A stretch of DNA of 42,456 nucleotides from Methanobacteriota archaeon (lineage in GTDB: Archaea > Thermoplasmatota > Poseidoniia > Poseidoniales > Poseidoniaceae), in the NCBI GenBank assembly GCA_018701175.1, contig JABIWF010000028.1, forward strand, positions 1 to 42,456. The letters are read 5' to 3'. Of the stretch, positions 19,601 to 27,955 are shown piece by piece (positions within the stretch are counted from its first letter, which is position 1; each line of letters starts with the position of its first letter). The position numbers and the translations under genes were made by a program. The notes beneath the pieces were generated by a model. It saw only the letters and a program-made list of their open reading frames with translations. It was not told the DNA's origin and did no database searches.

Positions 19601-20343
19601 CGTGTGAGAATGAACTGATGATTGTGTACTCGCAGGTAGAGATTTTCAACGGAGTTTCTGTTGAAGTCATGGATTCCCAGTCGTATGCGAATGAATACAA
19701 TTTTGAGAAAATGGACGCTGATGCTGACGGTATTCTCACCTACGATGAACTTGACAAGGCTGTAGCGACCTGTGTGACGACTTACGATGCATTCGACGGC
19801 GATGGCGACGGAGTCCCTGATGAAAAGGACGCATTCCCGAACGACCCAGATGAATCGGTTGACACCGATGGTGATGGTGTTGGTGATAATTCTGATATTG
19901 CTCCGAGTGTGGCGAACGATGTCATTTACTCAGCCGGAGCGGTCGTGTTTTTGATGCTCGTTGGGGTTCTTGCCTTTTTCTTACGCAGCAGCGGTGGCAA
20001 CAATGCGACCAATGAGTGGGACACGCCACAACAAATGCCAGCATTTGATGAGCGAATGATGGGAGTTGAGGAAAAATCAATTCCAGAAATAGAACCATCT
20101 GAATACGCTCCAGTTTCAGAGCAACCCAACCTTTTCGAGAGTTATACTGCTCCGACGACTGAACCATCGATTGCGTTCAGTGAGGTAAGCGATTTGTTTT
20201 CATCTAACAGTATGCAGTCCGCGCCGCCGTCTGAATTGATGGGGATGTTGGATGGTGCTGGCAATGAAGTTATCGAATACCCAGCAGGCAGTGGAGTTCG
20301 TTGGATTCGAAGCGATGCAATGCAGCCTTGGACCCAGGACTGA
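16699..20343 (+). CDS. Large secreted/surface protein: signal peptide, C-type lectin, LamG-like, PPC-like beta modules, EF-hand and thrombospondin-type-3 Ca-binding repeats, TM, cytoplasmic tail
   Basis: Signal MKSRVLLVLSIFLFSLMTPLIGSSSA; lectin HTYHLLSASSWEDAADAARG...HLWTGLSDANQDGSYRWHDGSPFYYNNWGDSQPSEGGDEDYVHI; LamG SLRFDGESDHIEVPHDDNLN; DLNGDGELEFREV, DADADGILTYDEL, DGDGDGVPDEKDAFPNDPDESVDTDGDGVGDNSD; TM YSAGAVVFLMLVGVLAFFL. Confidence 0.85.
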   Translation: MKSRVLLVLSIFLFSLMTPLIGSSSAQGPAEMEVLGTAVNPANNHTYHLLSASSWEDAADAARGLDGFLTTIDDAEENQWLFDTFASFDNQSRHLWTGLSDANQDGSYRWHDGSPFYYNNWGDSQPSEGGDEDYVHIASTNMGNIMPATWNDLENDPQYFPVYGVVEVGEGADFSLRFDGESDHIEVPHDDNLNISNGLYLSAMVYPFTTEGIQFIAMKGDYGWGMYLNEGILGYASEYSLAKHPMSNMTIEDNIWSHVEVEFVESIGGEFRINGVPAGLISAEESLIPLGDFGSNDCFTSGDTCDELYIGSMGAGCDCNYFEGMLDNISVGTLSDNLSESVWVSNWSFGEGEGSFTMDHENREGTVYGADWVMPDGTIVAQAIELDNDIDYYIESAQAGDQLLFYGDVDVMTKEMYFNMFSWGDFGKEPITIDVYIAHDRVPSSWDHDAYYEAEFSYMWESWSWPEEGNWWVVLVPREDVEDVTIALTWVVADPPPALSEMTELINGIPVTGQSIDSNRQTPFEDRILYYYVNVTEPLSSLSVETYDGTGNINLGLSWMTVPDPFDQWFDIFEPGFNDDAMSMDSKMSWSNGPGNDEVATIYDIEPGLYYVSAYTYQRASDFTIKASYTYAPDNIEPEDAIELTPGVAYGPLSGYDGLYQYFTIDVPADTERLEVDLSEGYGEATLFMKYLEAPDAGNYDHLSGSPGAGDEIGFNDPSPGMWYILVYTDEIFANTMITASFEDRYVWSYDGTPIQLFNGEEITGMDAPAGEELYFFIEFEYPAEYLEVVTFGGEGSLYLEGEGNQLFMEWDDGWVFEEDNGDGNDGKTGGRQGGMPEMGFTTSPVFETSYGEGTEQYMFVSMPANGRFDITLIAIEDVTDVGLVANWVESDIPPVDPNPVDPVDPIEAQSCQEFASEEMTYIDEYEDGVISQREYQRSFEDFTDFDEIDLNGDGELEFREVVQEICSCENELMIVYSQVEIFNGVSVEVMDSQSYANEYNFEKMDADADGILTYDELDKAVATCVTTYDAFDGDGDGVPDEKDAFPNDPDESVDTDGDGVGDNSDIAPSVANDVIYSAGAVVFLMLVGVLAFFLRSSGGNNATNEWDTPQQMPAFDERMMGVEEKSIPEIEPSEYAPVSEQPNLFESYTAPTTEPSIAFSEVSDLFSSNSMQSAPPSELMGMLDGAGNEVIEYPAGSGVRWIRSDAMQPWTQD

Positions 20344-20344
20344 T

Positions 20345-21325
20345 TCAGTTTTCCGCTTTTTTCTTGGGCTGCAACAGTCCGAAAGGCCGAAGCAACCGAA
20401 CGATGTGCTTATGCAACTCTGGTAGAATATCAAACATGATGAGAGCCATGAGGAACATAGCACCAAGTGAAACAACTCGAGCCGCATAAGCATGACCAAA
20501 TTCGAATACAGACATTCCAAGGTACGACCACTCTGTATACGTCATGTGCATCCAGATCAACCCGGCATTACGGAACAAGTTGAGGATATGAATCACTGGA
20601 ATAGTCAGCAGAAGCGCTTGACAGCGACGACGCCAATCAATGTCCAAAACCGCAATAGCACCGATGAAAATGACCATCGATTGAAGAGCAGTACATGCTA
20701 AAACAAAATTAATTCCAATTGCGGTGCCATCACTCAAAAGTAATTCCGTTTGGAACGGATATTCGCCCACAAACTCACCCATGAACCAGCGATTTCCGTC
20801 CCATGTACTCCAAGCCACTTCCCCATTGACGGTGTTCACTGTTGTTTCTCCGAGGACAACATCTCCTGATCCCGAAAAACGGAGGAACATCGCAGCTTGG
20901 CTGGCAACGAACCATATGGCCAGAACATTGAGCCATGGCACATGGGCGATGAGTAAGTACGGCCCACCAGCATATGCAACGGCACCTCTTGCCCAAAGAA
21001 GAGATTTCTTTGTTTGGATATCGACAACTCTCCCTTCCCACGCGGCCATTCCTATACCCATTGGCAAGGCTGCTGTGCAGAATATTGTGAGTACAGCATC
21101 ATCATGGGCTAAATATTTTGATGCATCGTTAAAGAATGTTAATCCGACCATTATCCAGCCAAATTGTGCCAATCGTATTCCCTCCTTTTTTCGATTGTGC
21201 CACGAAATGGCAAGGGAAATCATACCCACTGCTCCAATGAGAGAACCAACCTCTGCATTGAACAGCATGATGACTTCCAAGAGATGATTCCATTTCAACA
21301 CTGTTATGGTTCGATGCAAAATCAC
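20345..21325 (-). CDS. Archaeosortase/exosortase-like integral membrane protease-transpeptidase
   Basis: Polytopic; FVLACTALQSMVIFIGAIAV...VIHILNLFRNAGLIWMH...FEFGHAYAARVVSLGAMFLMALIMF matches the Cys / NxxR / His-Arg pattern of archaeosortases. Internal ATG at 21268 is an alternative start. Confidence 0.7.
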   Translation of the reverse strand: MILHRTITVLKWNHLLEVIMLFNAEVGSLIGAVGMISLAISWHNRKKEGIRLAQFGWIMVGLTFFNDASKYLAHDDAVLTIFCTAALPMGIGMAAWEGRVVDIQTKKSLLWARGAVAYAGGPYLLIAHVPWLNVLAIWFVASQAAMFLRFSGSGDVVLGETTVNTVNGEVAWSTWDGNRWFMGEFVGEYPFQTELLLSDGTAIGINFVLACTALQSMVIFIGAIAVLDIDWRRRCQALLLTIPVIHILNLFRNAGLIWMHMTYTEWSYLGMSVFEFGHAYAARVVSLGAMFLMALIMFDILPELHKHIVRLLRPFGLLQPKKKAEN

Positions 21326-21351
21326 TTCACCTTCGACCGTTTGGCTGTGTT

Positions 21352-22020
21352 ATGCGAGGGTTTGTTGTACAGCATACGCCAGCCCCCATGCCAGCAAACG
21401 CTCCACAGCATGGAGGGATTGCTTTTCTTGATCGTGATGGGGTACTGAACATTGGTAGCCCGAATTACATCAACACTCCTCAAGAGTTTGTAGCATTGGA
21501 CAATGCTGCAAAATCCGTAGGTGAATTGCGAAGAGCCGGTTTTCGCGTATGCGTTGTGACCAACCAATCGGCTATCGTGAGAGGCTTGTGGGACAGCATT
21601 CGACTACATGAGATTCATAACCACATGCGTGAAGAGTTCCTTGGCATCGATGAAGACGCCCATTTTGATGCGATTCTCGCCTGTCCTCACCGTCATCGTG
21701 ACCGCTGCAAATGTCGAAAACCGATGCCGGGCATGCTGAGGTTCGGAGATCGAATATTACGGCAATCTTCGGAATACCCTCTTGGCGAATCTGAAGGGAC
21801 TCTGGAACATGGCGATGGTAAAGTAGATTGGTGGGGTAAAAAGCCAAATCCGAACAATCCGGCTGACTGCATGGTTGGTGATCGAAACAGTGACATGGGC
21901 GCTGGGTGGGCATCTGGATTGCGACTCTTCCAAGTCGCTGCCGATGTAGGTATTGCGTCCAAAATTACCCGTATACTTGACCTGTCGGACGAGGGTGATT
22001 CGTTCAATCCAGTGAGGTGA
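21352..22020 (+). CDS. HAD-superfamily phosphatase, GmhB/histidinol-phosphatase-like
   Basis: FLDRDGVLNIGSPNYI; CVVTNQSAIVRG; CPHRHRDRCKCRKPMPGML; MVGDRNSDMGAGWASGL. Confidence 0.85.
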   Translation: MRGFVVQHTPAPMPANAPQHGGIAFLDRDGVLNIGSPNYINTPQEFVALDNAAKSVGELRRAGFRVCVVTNQSAIVRGLWDSIRLHEIHNHMREEFLGIDEDAHFDAILACPHRHRDRCKCRKPMPGMLRFGDRILRQSSEYPLGESEGTLEHGDGKVDWWGKKPNPNNPADCMVGDRNSDMGAGWASGLRLFQVAADVGIASKITRILDLSDEGDSFNPVR

Positions 22021-22024
22021 TGGA

Positions 22025-23224
22025 ATGGGTTGGCTTGGATTAGACGATACCGATAGTTTGGAACAAGGTTGTACGACCTATACATTCCATCAACTCCTCG
22101 AAGGCCTACCCTCGTCCGTTCAAGTTCAAACTCCGAGACTTGTACGATTGTGGCCTTTTGCCCAACAACGCACACGAGGAAACGCCGCAGTAGCCGTCGA
22201 ATTGATTACCGATGATGAGCCTCAACTTATCGAGTACTTGGAGCATTTTTGGAACATGAACATCTCTGATTTGGCTGGTCGTGTGTCAAAATCAGAGCAC
22301 GATGGTAGAGCACAGCATCCATCTGACCCAGGAATGGTATGGTTTTCATCTCAACGTCCTGACGATTCGTTTTATTTGGATTCAGTCCGCCGTGAAGTCA
22401 GTCTTCATGATGTTCCACCAGCATCATACTCTTGGGGTGGGCTGGGGCGAATTGGTGCTACTGCAGCTGTGTCATGGCGTGAAGGAAAACCAACATGGGA
22501 AGCAATTGTTTGGCGCAGTCAGGAGCGGCACGGTCAAAATGAACGACGAGTTTGCGAATCGACGTTGAAACAAATTGACGCTCTTCCTTCGACTTTCCTT
22601 TCACGTGACCCACGAAGAGGTACAAGCCTCATTGCTCCTCGCGGACCCTGCCCTGTTCTTTTCGGTGTGCGTGCTCGAGACGCTGAGACTGCAAAGTTTG
22701 CCGGCTCTGCACTTCGTGAAGCAGAGGAAACTGAAGAAAGTATTGCGATGCGGGTCTTTGTTACCAATCAGGCAACCGATGACCACCTTGGTGAACCGAT
22801 TCAAACGACCGTTCTCTCTACCTCGGTACTCGGAAGGGGTAGTACATGCATTGCCACTGAACACGGAAGTTGGATGGCATTTGGCGAGTCTGGTCCAGTG
22901 AAATTGTTGGCGCAATGGTTGGAAGCAGGTGATGTGATTCTTGGTAACGGTCTTTTTCCAGAAACAGGAGTTATGCACCTCGAGAAACTACGCCTCATCG
23001 CAGCAGTTCCGTTGCATGAACGCCCGATGTGCCTTGACTGCAATGTCCGAATGAAATCGATGGGTTCTGGACAAGGATGCAGATGCCCAAAGTGCCGTGT
23101 TCGAACGGATGATAAATGGATTGAACTGCCGAGAATTCCGCCGTATCCATCTTGGGTCCAGCCACCTTTGGATGCTCGCCGCCATTTGGCGAAACCAGTT
23201 GAATGGAACAACGATACGAACTAG
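22025..23224 (+). CDS. tiaS: tRNA(Ile2) 2-agmatinylcytidine synthetase TiaS
   Basis: N-terminal MGWLGLDDTDSLEQGCTTYTFHQLL (GxDDTDS..GCTT); C-terminal zinc ribbon CLDCNVRMKSMGSGQGCRCPKC. Confidence 0.85.
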   Translation: MGWLGLDDTDSLEQGCTTYTFHQLLEGLPSSVQVQTPRLVRLWPFAQQRTRGNAAVAVELITDDEPQLIEYLEHFWNMNISDLAGRVSKSEHDGRAQHPSDPGMVWFSSQRPDDSFYLDSVRREVSLHDVPPASYSWGGLGRIGATAAVSWREGKPTWEAIVWRSQERHGQNERRVCESTLKQIDALPSTFLSRDPRRGTSLIAPRGPCPVLFGVRARDAETAKFAGSALREAEETEESIAMRVFVTNQATDDHLGEPIQTTVLSTSVLGRGSTCIATEHGSWMAFGESGPVKLLAQWLEAGDVILGNGLFPETGVMHLEKLRLIAAVPLHERPMCLDCNVRMKSMGSGQGCRCPKCRVRTDDKWIELPRIPPYPSWVQPPLDARRHLAKPVEWNNDTN

Positions 23225-23271
23225 ACTTCGATTTGGGAAACCAATAAATCATGTGTGTGGATAAGACCAAC

Positions 23272-23520
23272 ATGGCTGACGAACAATTAACCAAGAATCT
23301 CGCATACTTTGTACTCGTTCTCGTATTTGTGGGAATGGCATGGATCATAGCGAAGAGGGCTGGGGAAAACCGACAATCAATGCTAGATGCTGCAGCCCCT
23401 AAAGTGGCAGGTGAAGATACGCTTGACGGCGGGGCAAAGAACCCGAGTCAGTTTGATGAGCCTGACGAAGACGCACTAGAAGAAATGGCAGAGTTGCTCG
23501 GTGAAGATGACGAAGATTAA
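23272..23520 (+). CDS. Small single-TM protein with acidic C-terminus
   Basis: MADEQLTKNLAYFVLVLVFVGMAWIIAKRAG...DEPDEDALEEMAELLGEDDED; ORF 23251..23520. Confidence 0.6.
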   Translation: MADEQLTKNLAYFVLVLVFVGMAWIIAKRAGENRQSMLDAAAPKVAGEDTLDGGAKNPSQFDEPDEDALEEMAELLGEDDED

Positions 23521-24128
23521 TCGAAGAATCCTTCCTCTTCAAGTCGTAGGTTAAGTACTTCATCTTCGGTACTCAATGTTCGATGGGGTCCATCTTTGGG
23601 TCTTTCAAGTCTCCACACTTCAAATCCGGCAGATTCCATCGAATCCCTAGCTCGTGCCACGACTGCTGATTTCGCTTTCCCACTGGCATCGATACTTCCC
23701 TTGCTGATAAGGAGAATACAAATTTCATCCATTGTTTCTTCAGCAAGTTTTTGCACAGCACTGATTTTATCTTTCGAGATTCGTCCAGAACGCTCGCACC
23801 AATCGTCCATCACAATGAGCTCAACACTCGGTAGTGAGTTGGAAGTTTGAATTAAAATCTCAACAGCCTGCTCGAAATCGCCTCCAATATTCATCGCATG
23901 ATACTTTGCAGAATTCGCCAGTGAAAGGTGAGAGAAAAGTTGTCCGAATCGAACTCCGTCAGGCATGAATGGGGATGCCCAAAGCACGCGTCCTCCTCGT
24001 TCGATAACATCTGTTGCCATATGTAATCCAAGCGTTGTCCCACCCACGCTTCCTTCAACAGCGAGATGGATATTCTCGCCGGATTGCTTGAAACGGAATC
24101 TCCCCATGAGTCGGGGTGGATGGAACAC
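23517..24128 (-). CDS. RecA/KaiC-like (RadB-like) ATPase-fold protein with degenerate Walker A
   Basis: HLAVEGSVGGTTLGLHMATDVIERGGRVLWASPF...VELIVMDDWCERSGRISKDKISAVQKLAEE. Walker B-like segment present; P-loop Lys replaced. ATG 24107 is an alternative start. Confidence 0.55.
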   Translation of the reverse strand: MFHPPRLMGRFRFKQSGENIHLAVEGSVGGTTLGLHMATDVIERGGRVLWASPFMPDGVRFGQLFSHLSLANSAKYHAMNIGGDFEQAVEILIQTSNSLPSVELIVMDDWCERSGRISKDKISAVQKLAEETMDEICILLISKGSIDASGKAKSAVVARARDSMESAGFEVWRLERPKDGPHRTLSTEDEVLNLRLEEEGFFD

Positions 24129-24196
24129 AGCATTGATACTTACCCATTGGCAATATCCTCAGCAACCTTCATGCCTTACCTGCACGACCCAGCATC

Positions 24197-24421
24197 ATGA
24201 GCGGCGACCTCGAAGTGCGCAAGGGTGAACGAATTCCTCGACGCCCTCTTCCAGAATTCAATGAAGCATCCTCATTCCGTGAAGCTCTTCAGCGAGACGG
24301 AATTGCCGGAACGATTCTCGGTGATGCAAACCAGTACGGGCCATTGTCGATGCTCTTTGTTTTGCTTGGTGTGGCCACAGTGACAGGATTTGTCATCAAA
24401 TTGATTTCAACGTTTCTTTGA
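24197..24421 (+). CDS. Small protein with a single C-terminal TM (tail-anchored topology)
   Basis: 74 aa; ...YGPLSMLFVLLGVATVTGFVIKLISTFL at the extreme C-terminus. Confidence 0.55.
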   Translation: MSGDLEVRKGERIPRRPLPEFNEASSFREALQRDGIAGTILGDANQYGPLSMLFVLLGVATVTGFVIKLISTFL

Positions 24422-24509
24422 ATCCGTCCCCCACTGCTGTTGAACAAAACCACATTTTTCTCCTTTTGATGACGGTAAACATCAAACCCTTTCCATTGAA
24501 CGAGCGTTC

Positions 24510-24938
24510 ATGGATGAACAGTCGGTCAACGTTGAAAGCCGAACCTCATCTCAAGACAAGCGCTGGACAATCATGGCCGCCCTCTTAGGTACAAATACAG
24601 CGTTTATGCTTTTCCAAGGCATGCAGCAGGAATTAAATCCTCAAAAAATTCGGGAAATCGCTCTTGCAATTATTGCTGCGTCACTCCCGTTTCAAGGCAT
24701 CTACTTCCTCATCTACACGTTCATGATGGAGCACGATGGCGAACTTAGCCCTGAACGTATTGAACGGTTGAATATGGCTTCAGCAGTCTGCCAGATCGTT
24801 GCTTACATTTCACTCCTCGGCGTTGCAATGATGTGGTATAACATCTCTCTTTACGTTGGATTAGCGTTCCTGCTGTCCACTTCTTTGGCCATCATTTTAA
24901 TCCGTTCAGTAATGAGTCCAGTCCATGTGAATGAATAA
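24510..24938 (+). CDS. Small polytopic membrane protein, unknown
   Basis: 142 aa with about four hydrophobic helices, nonoverlapping with other candidates. Confidence 0.6.
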   Translation: MDEQSVNVESRTSSQDKRWTIMAALLGTNTAFMLFQGMQQELNPQKIREIALAIIAASLPFQGIYFLIYTFMMEHDGELSPERIERLNMASAVCQIVAYISLLGVAMMWYNISLYVGLAFLLSTSLAIILIRSVMSPVHVNE

Positions 24939-25005
24939 TTTCTAAGTTTGACGTGCATCTCAAACTACGGCAATGTTGATGAAGCGTGGCGTGTGGAGTT
25001 TAAGC

Positions 25006-26355
25006 ATGGCCTTCTGCCCGCTGGATTATCGATACGGTTGCCAAGATTTCAAACGCATTTGGTCCGAAGTCGGACGGCACGAACGCCAACTCGAAGTTGA
25101 GCGTGCTTTGATTTGGGCACACATGCAACTTGGTCGAGTCACTGAAGTGGACTACAATGCTGTTGCAGCGATTGCAAATCCTGATTCTGTTACCAAAGAG
25201 CGCGTCTCGGAAATTGAAGCCGAAACACGCCACGATATTATGGCCCTCACCAAGGCAATGGCCGAAGCAGCCGGTGATGCAGGTTGGTGTATTCACCTTG
25301 GAGCAACTTCCAACGATATTGTAGATACAGCCGTCGCTCTGCAACTTCGCGACAGCATCGTTTTGCTCCGTGAACAATTATGTCTTCTCATCGGCGTATG
25401 TGCAGACGTCGCAGAACGTGAACGAGATACAGTAATGCTCGGACGTACGCACGGGCAAGCAGCAGTTCCGATTACTTTCGGTTTGAAAGCAGCAGTATGG
25501 CTCGATGAACTTCGCAGGCATCTGGTCCGCTTGGATGAAGCAGCACCCCGAATTTCTGTTGGTAAATTCCTCGGTGCAGTCGGTACCGGTGCTGCACAAG
25601 GCGAGAATGCACGAGAATTACAACGGTTGATTCTAACCCACCTGGGTCTCGGCGTGCCGCTCGCAACCACTCAAGTTGTCGGTCGAGACCGGTACATTGA
25701 GTACGTCTCATGGCTGTCAACAGTTGCAGCAACTTGTGAGAAAATTCTACAAGAAGTTCGAAACTTACAACGCTCCGAACTCCGTGAAGCAGGTGAAGGA
25801 TTCGATGTCGAAAAGCAAGTTGGTTCATCGACTATGGCGCACAAGAAAAATCCAATCAAGTCAGAGAACGCTTGTGGACTTGCACGTATTGTCCGTGCGA
25901 TGATTATTCCAACATATGAGAATGCGTTGTTGTGGCATGAACGCGACCTTGCGAACTCCAGCAGTGAGCGTTTTACTCTCTCGCACGGTTCGGCTCTCTG
26001 TGAAGATGTACTTGCTAAAACACGAGATGTACTCAAGAACATGTGGGTCGACGCTGAACGCTGCATGGCGAACATCAAAGCACAGAAGGGTCTTGTGATG
26101 GCAGAGAAAGTAATGATTGATTTGGTCGACCACGGCATTCCCCGAGATGAAGCACACGAAATTCTACGTGCGGCTTCTTTCGAAGCAGTGGATAAGAATC
26201 TCGAACTGATAGATGTCTGCAGCCGTACTCCTGAGATCTCTGCGGCGTTCTCTGCTGAAGAACTTGAGGCTATGTTTGAACCTGCCAACCACATTGGTGT
26301 TTCCGGTGAAATTGTCGACGAGTGCGTTGCTCTCGCTCGTCAAGCAATCGCTTGA
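25006..26355 (+). CDS. purB: Adenylosuccinate lyase
   Basis: MAFCPLDYRYGCQDFKRIWSE; HLGATSNDIVDTA; GRTHGQAAVPITFG; fumarase/ASL signature GSSTMAHKKNPIKSE. Confidence 0.93.
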   Translation: MAFCPLDYRYGCQDFKRIWSEVGRHERQLEVERALIWAHMQLGRVTEVDYNAVAAIANPDSVTKERVSEIEAETRHDIMALTKAMAEAAGDAGWCIHLGATSNDIVDTAVALQLRDSIVLLREQLCLLIGVCADVAERERDTVMLGRTHGQAAVPITFGLKAAVWLDELRRHLVRLDEAAPRISVGKFLGAVGTGAAQGENARELQRLILTHLGLGVPLATTQVVGRDRYIEYVSWLSTVAATCEKILQEVRNLQRSELREAGEGFDVEKQVGSSTMAHKKNPIKSENACGLARIVRAMIIPTYENALLWHERDLANSSSERFTLSHGSALCEDVLAKTRDVLKNMWVDAERCMANIKAQKGLVMAEKVMIDLVDHGIPRDEAHEILRAASFEAVDKNLELIDVCSRTPEISAAFSAEELEAMFEPANHIGVSGEIVDECVALARQAIA

Positions 26356-27005
26356 ACATCCGTAATTTCGTATGTTCCTCGGACGCCATCCCAGTGTACT
26401 TCTCCGAACAATTCCAATCGTCCCGGTAGATGAGGTCCGCCGGTTACCAACGTCTCGTATTCCCCACCTTCGCCGTCAACATTGAATCGATAGCGCTTTG
26501 CAAGCTCTTCGAGTTCGCTTAGAGATTCTGCATCGAGTGTACGCCCAATCCATTCTTTTCCAAGACCCTCACAACTCACCCCGGTGATGAATACCTCGAA
26601 CTTATTTTCGATAAGTCCACGCATGTGTGCTTCGCTTTGTTGATGCCAAAGCGGAGTCCAGCTTTTGATATTGAGTCGCTGTGCCATTCTTTCAATTCTG
26701 CTCTTTTGGTAATCGGAACGTAATGCACCACTAACAACACCGTCGATTTTTAGATGTGCTAATGCTTTTTCAAGGTCATTAATTTCATCCTCTTGAACAC
26801 CTTTTGTTTTGACTTCAATCCAGGGGATATCTGCGAGTCGTGCTTGGTGCTCTACCAAATGCGTTCCTGGTACTTGGAACATCCACGAATCTCCGCCAGT
26901 GATGCGAACCGTCACAAGATGAGTAACATCCCACCCACGGCATGTCGCCCACCACCAGGATGCGGCTGAATCTTTGCCGCCGGATGAGAGCACTGCAACG
27001 CGCAT
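26340..27005 (-). CDS. dph6: Diphthine-ammonia ligase Dph6-like ATP pyrophosphatase
   Basis: MRVAVLSSGGKDSAASWWWAT (PP-loop SGGKDS); VSGALRSDYQKSRIERMAQRLNIKSWTPLWHQ; GEGGEYETLVTGGP. Confidence 0.85.
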   Translation of the reverse strand: MRVAVLSSGGKDSAASWWWATCRGWDVTHLVTVRITGGDSWMFQVPGTHLVEHQARLADIPWIEVKTKGVQEDEINDLEKALAHLKIDGVVSGALRSDYQKSRIERMAQRLNIKSWTPLWHQQSEAHMRGLIENKFEVFITGVSCEGLGKEWIGRTLDAESLSELEELAKRYRFNVDGEGGEYETLVTGGPHLPGRLELFGEVHWDGVRGTYEITDVQAIA

Positions 27006-27112
27006 GTTACGGCTACATGCCCCTGTTTGAAGAGGTTAGGGGTGAAGTGGTGATGTGTAAGGGTTCAAATGGGGTGGCGTTGAGTGGTTTGTATCTCGGC
27101 CGATGAGTGTGT

Positions 27113-27134
27113 GTTCATGCGAGTGAACCCGCAT
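27113..27134. repeat. Two overlapping, mutually exclusive short hairpins upstream of psmA
   Basis: GTTCA-TGCGAG-TGAAC (27113-27128) and ATGCG-AGTGAACC-CGCAT (27117-27134) share nucleotides. Confidence 0.35.
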
Positions 27135-27177
27135 CCTCATAAAGCGTCGATTTAAGGACACAATGAGAGTGAAGGAA

Positions 27178-27900
27178 ATGCAACCAAGCGGAAGAGGATA
27201 TGACCATGGAATTACTACTTTTAGCCCAGACGGACGATTGTTCCAAGTTGAATACGCTCGTGAATCTGTAAAGCGTGGTACCACAACAGCCGGACTTAAG
27301 TTCCGTGACGGAGTAGTTTTGGTTTGTGATAAGCGTATTGTTAGCCGCCTAATTATCCCTGAATCGATTGAAAAGATGTTCAAGATTGACGAACATATTG
27401 GTATCGCAACCTCCGGCTTGGTCGCTGATGCTCGGCAACTTGTTGCACGTGCACGTGTTGATGCTCAAGTCAACCGTATCACATACGCTGCAAGCGTTCC
27501 AGTCGATGTTCTGGTCAAGAAACTCTGTGACTTCAAGCAGTCATTCACCCAATACGGCGGTTCTCGACCATTTGGCACTGCGTTGTTGATTGGCGGTGTT
27601 GACCCGAACGGTATTCACCTCTATGAGACCGACCCAAGCGGCGCATACCAATCCTATCATGCTGGTGCCATCGGCAGCGGAAGAAACACCGTGATTGAAT
27701 ACTTCGAATCCAACTGGAAAGAAGGTCTCACACTCAATGCAGCAATGAAACTCGGACTCGAAGCTCTTCGGAGTGCGAACGATACTGAACTCAACAGAGA
27801 AGCTGTGGAAGTTACCGTTGTTGATGGTGACGGATACCGTGTTCTTGACCGTTCAGAAGTGAACAAGCAAATCGACCGCTTGAAACCCCTTGAAGACTGA
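27178..27900 (+). CDS. psmA: Proteasome alpha subunit
   Basis: MQPSGRGYDHGITTFSPDGRLFQVEYARESVKRGTTTAGLKFRDGVVL; ORF starts at 27163, second ATG at 27178. Confidence 0.95.
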   Translation: MQPSGRGYDHGITTFSPDGRLFQVEYARESVKRGTTTAGLKFRDGVVLVCDKRIVSRLIIPESIEKMFKIDEHIGIATSGLVADARQLVARARVDAQVNRITYAASVPVDVLVKKLCDFKQSFTQYGGSRPFGTALLIGGVDPNGIHLYETDPSGAYQSYHAGAIGSGRNTVIEYFESNWKEGLTLNAAMKLGLEALRSANDTELNREAVEVTVVDGDGYRVLDRSEVNKQIDRLKPLED

Positions 27901-27955
27901 GTTTAGATAACCACGTTCAAATGCTGTCCCCCGACTCAACAATCGAGGGAACATT

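Noticed and set aside
20724-21287. 187-aa plus-strand ORF
   Set aside because: Antisense to the archaeosortase-like gene; Thr/Pro/Ser-rich shadow without hydrophobic or catalytic pattern.
20345-21325. Treating the archaeosortase and lectin protein as a proven enzyme-substrate pair
   Set aside because: The lectin protein has a long cytoplasmic tail after its TM instead of a short sorting tail, so adjacency alone does not support it.
25671-26294. 207-aa minus-strand ORF
   Set aside because: Antisense to purB; Ser/Arg-rich shadow of a conserved coding frame.
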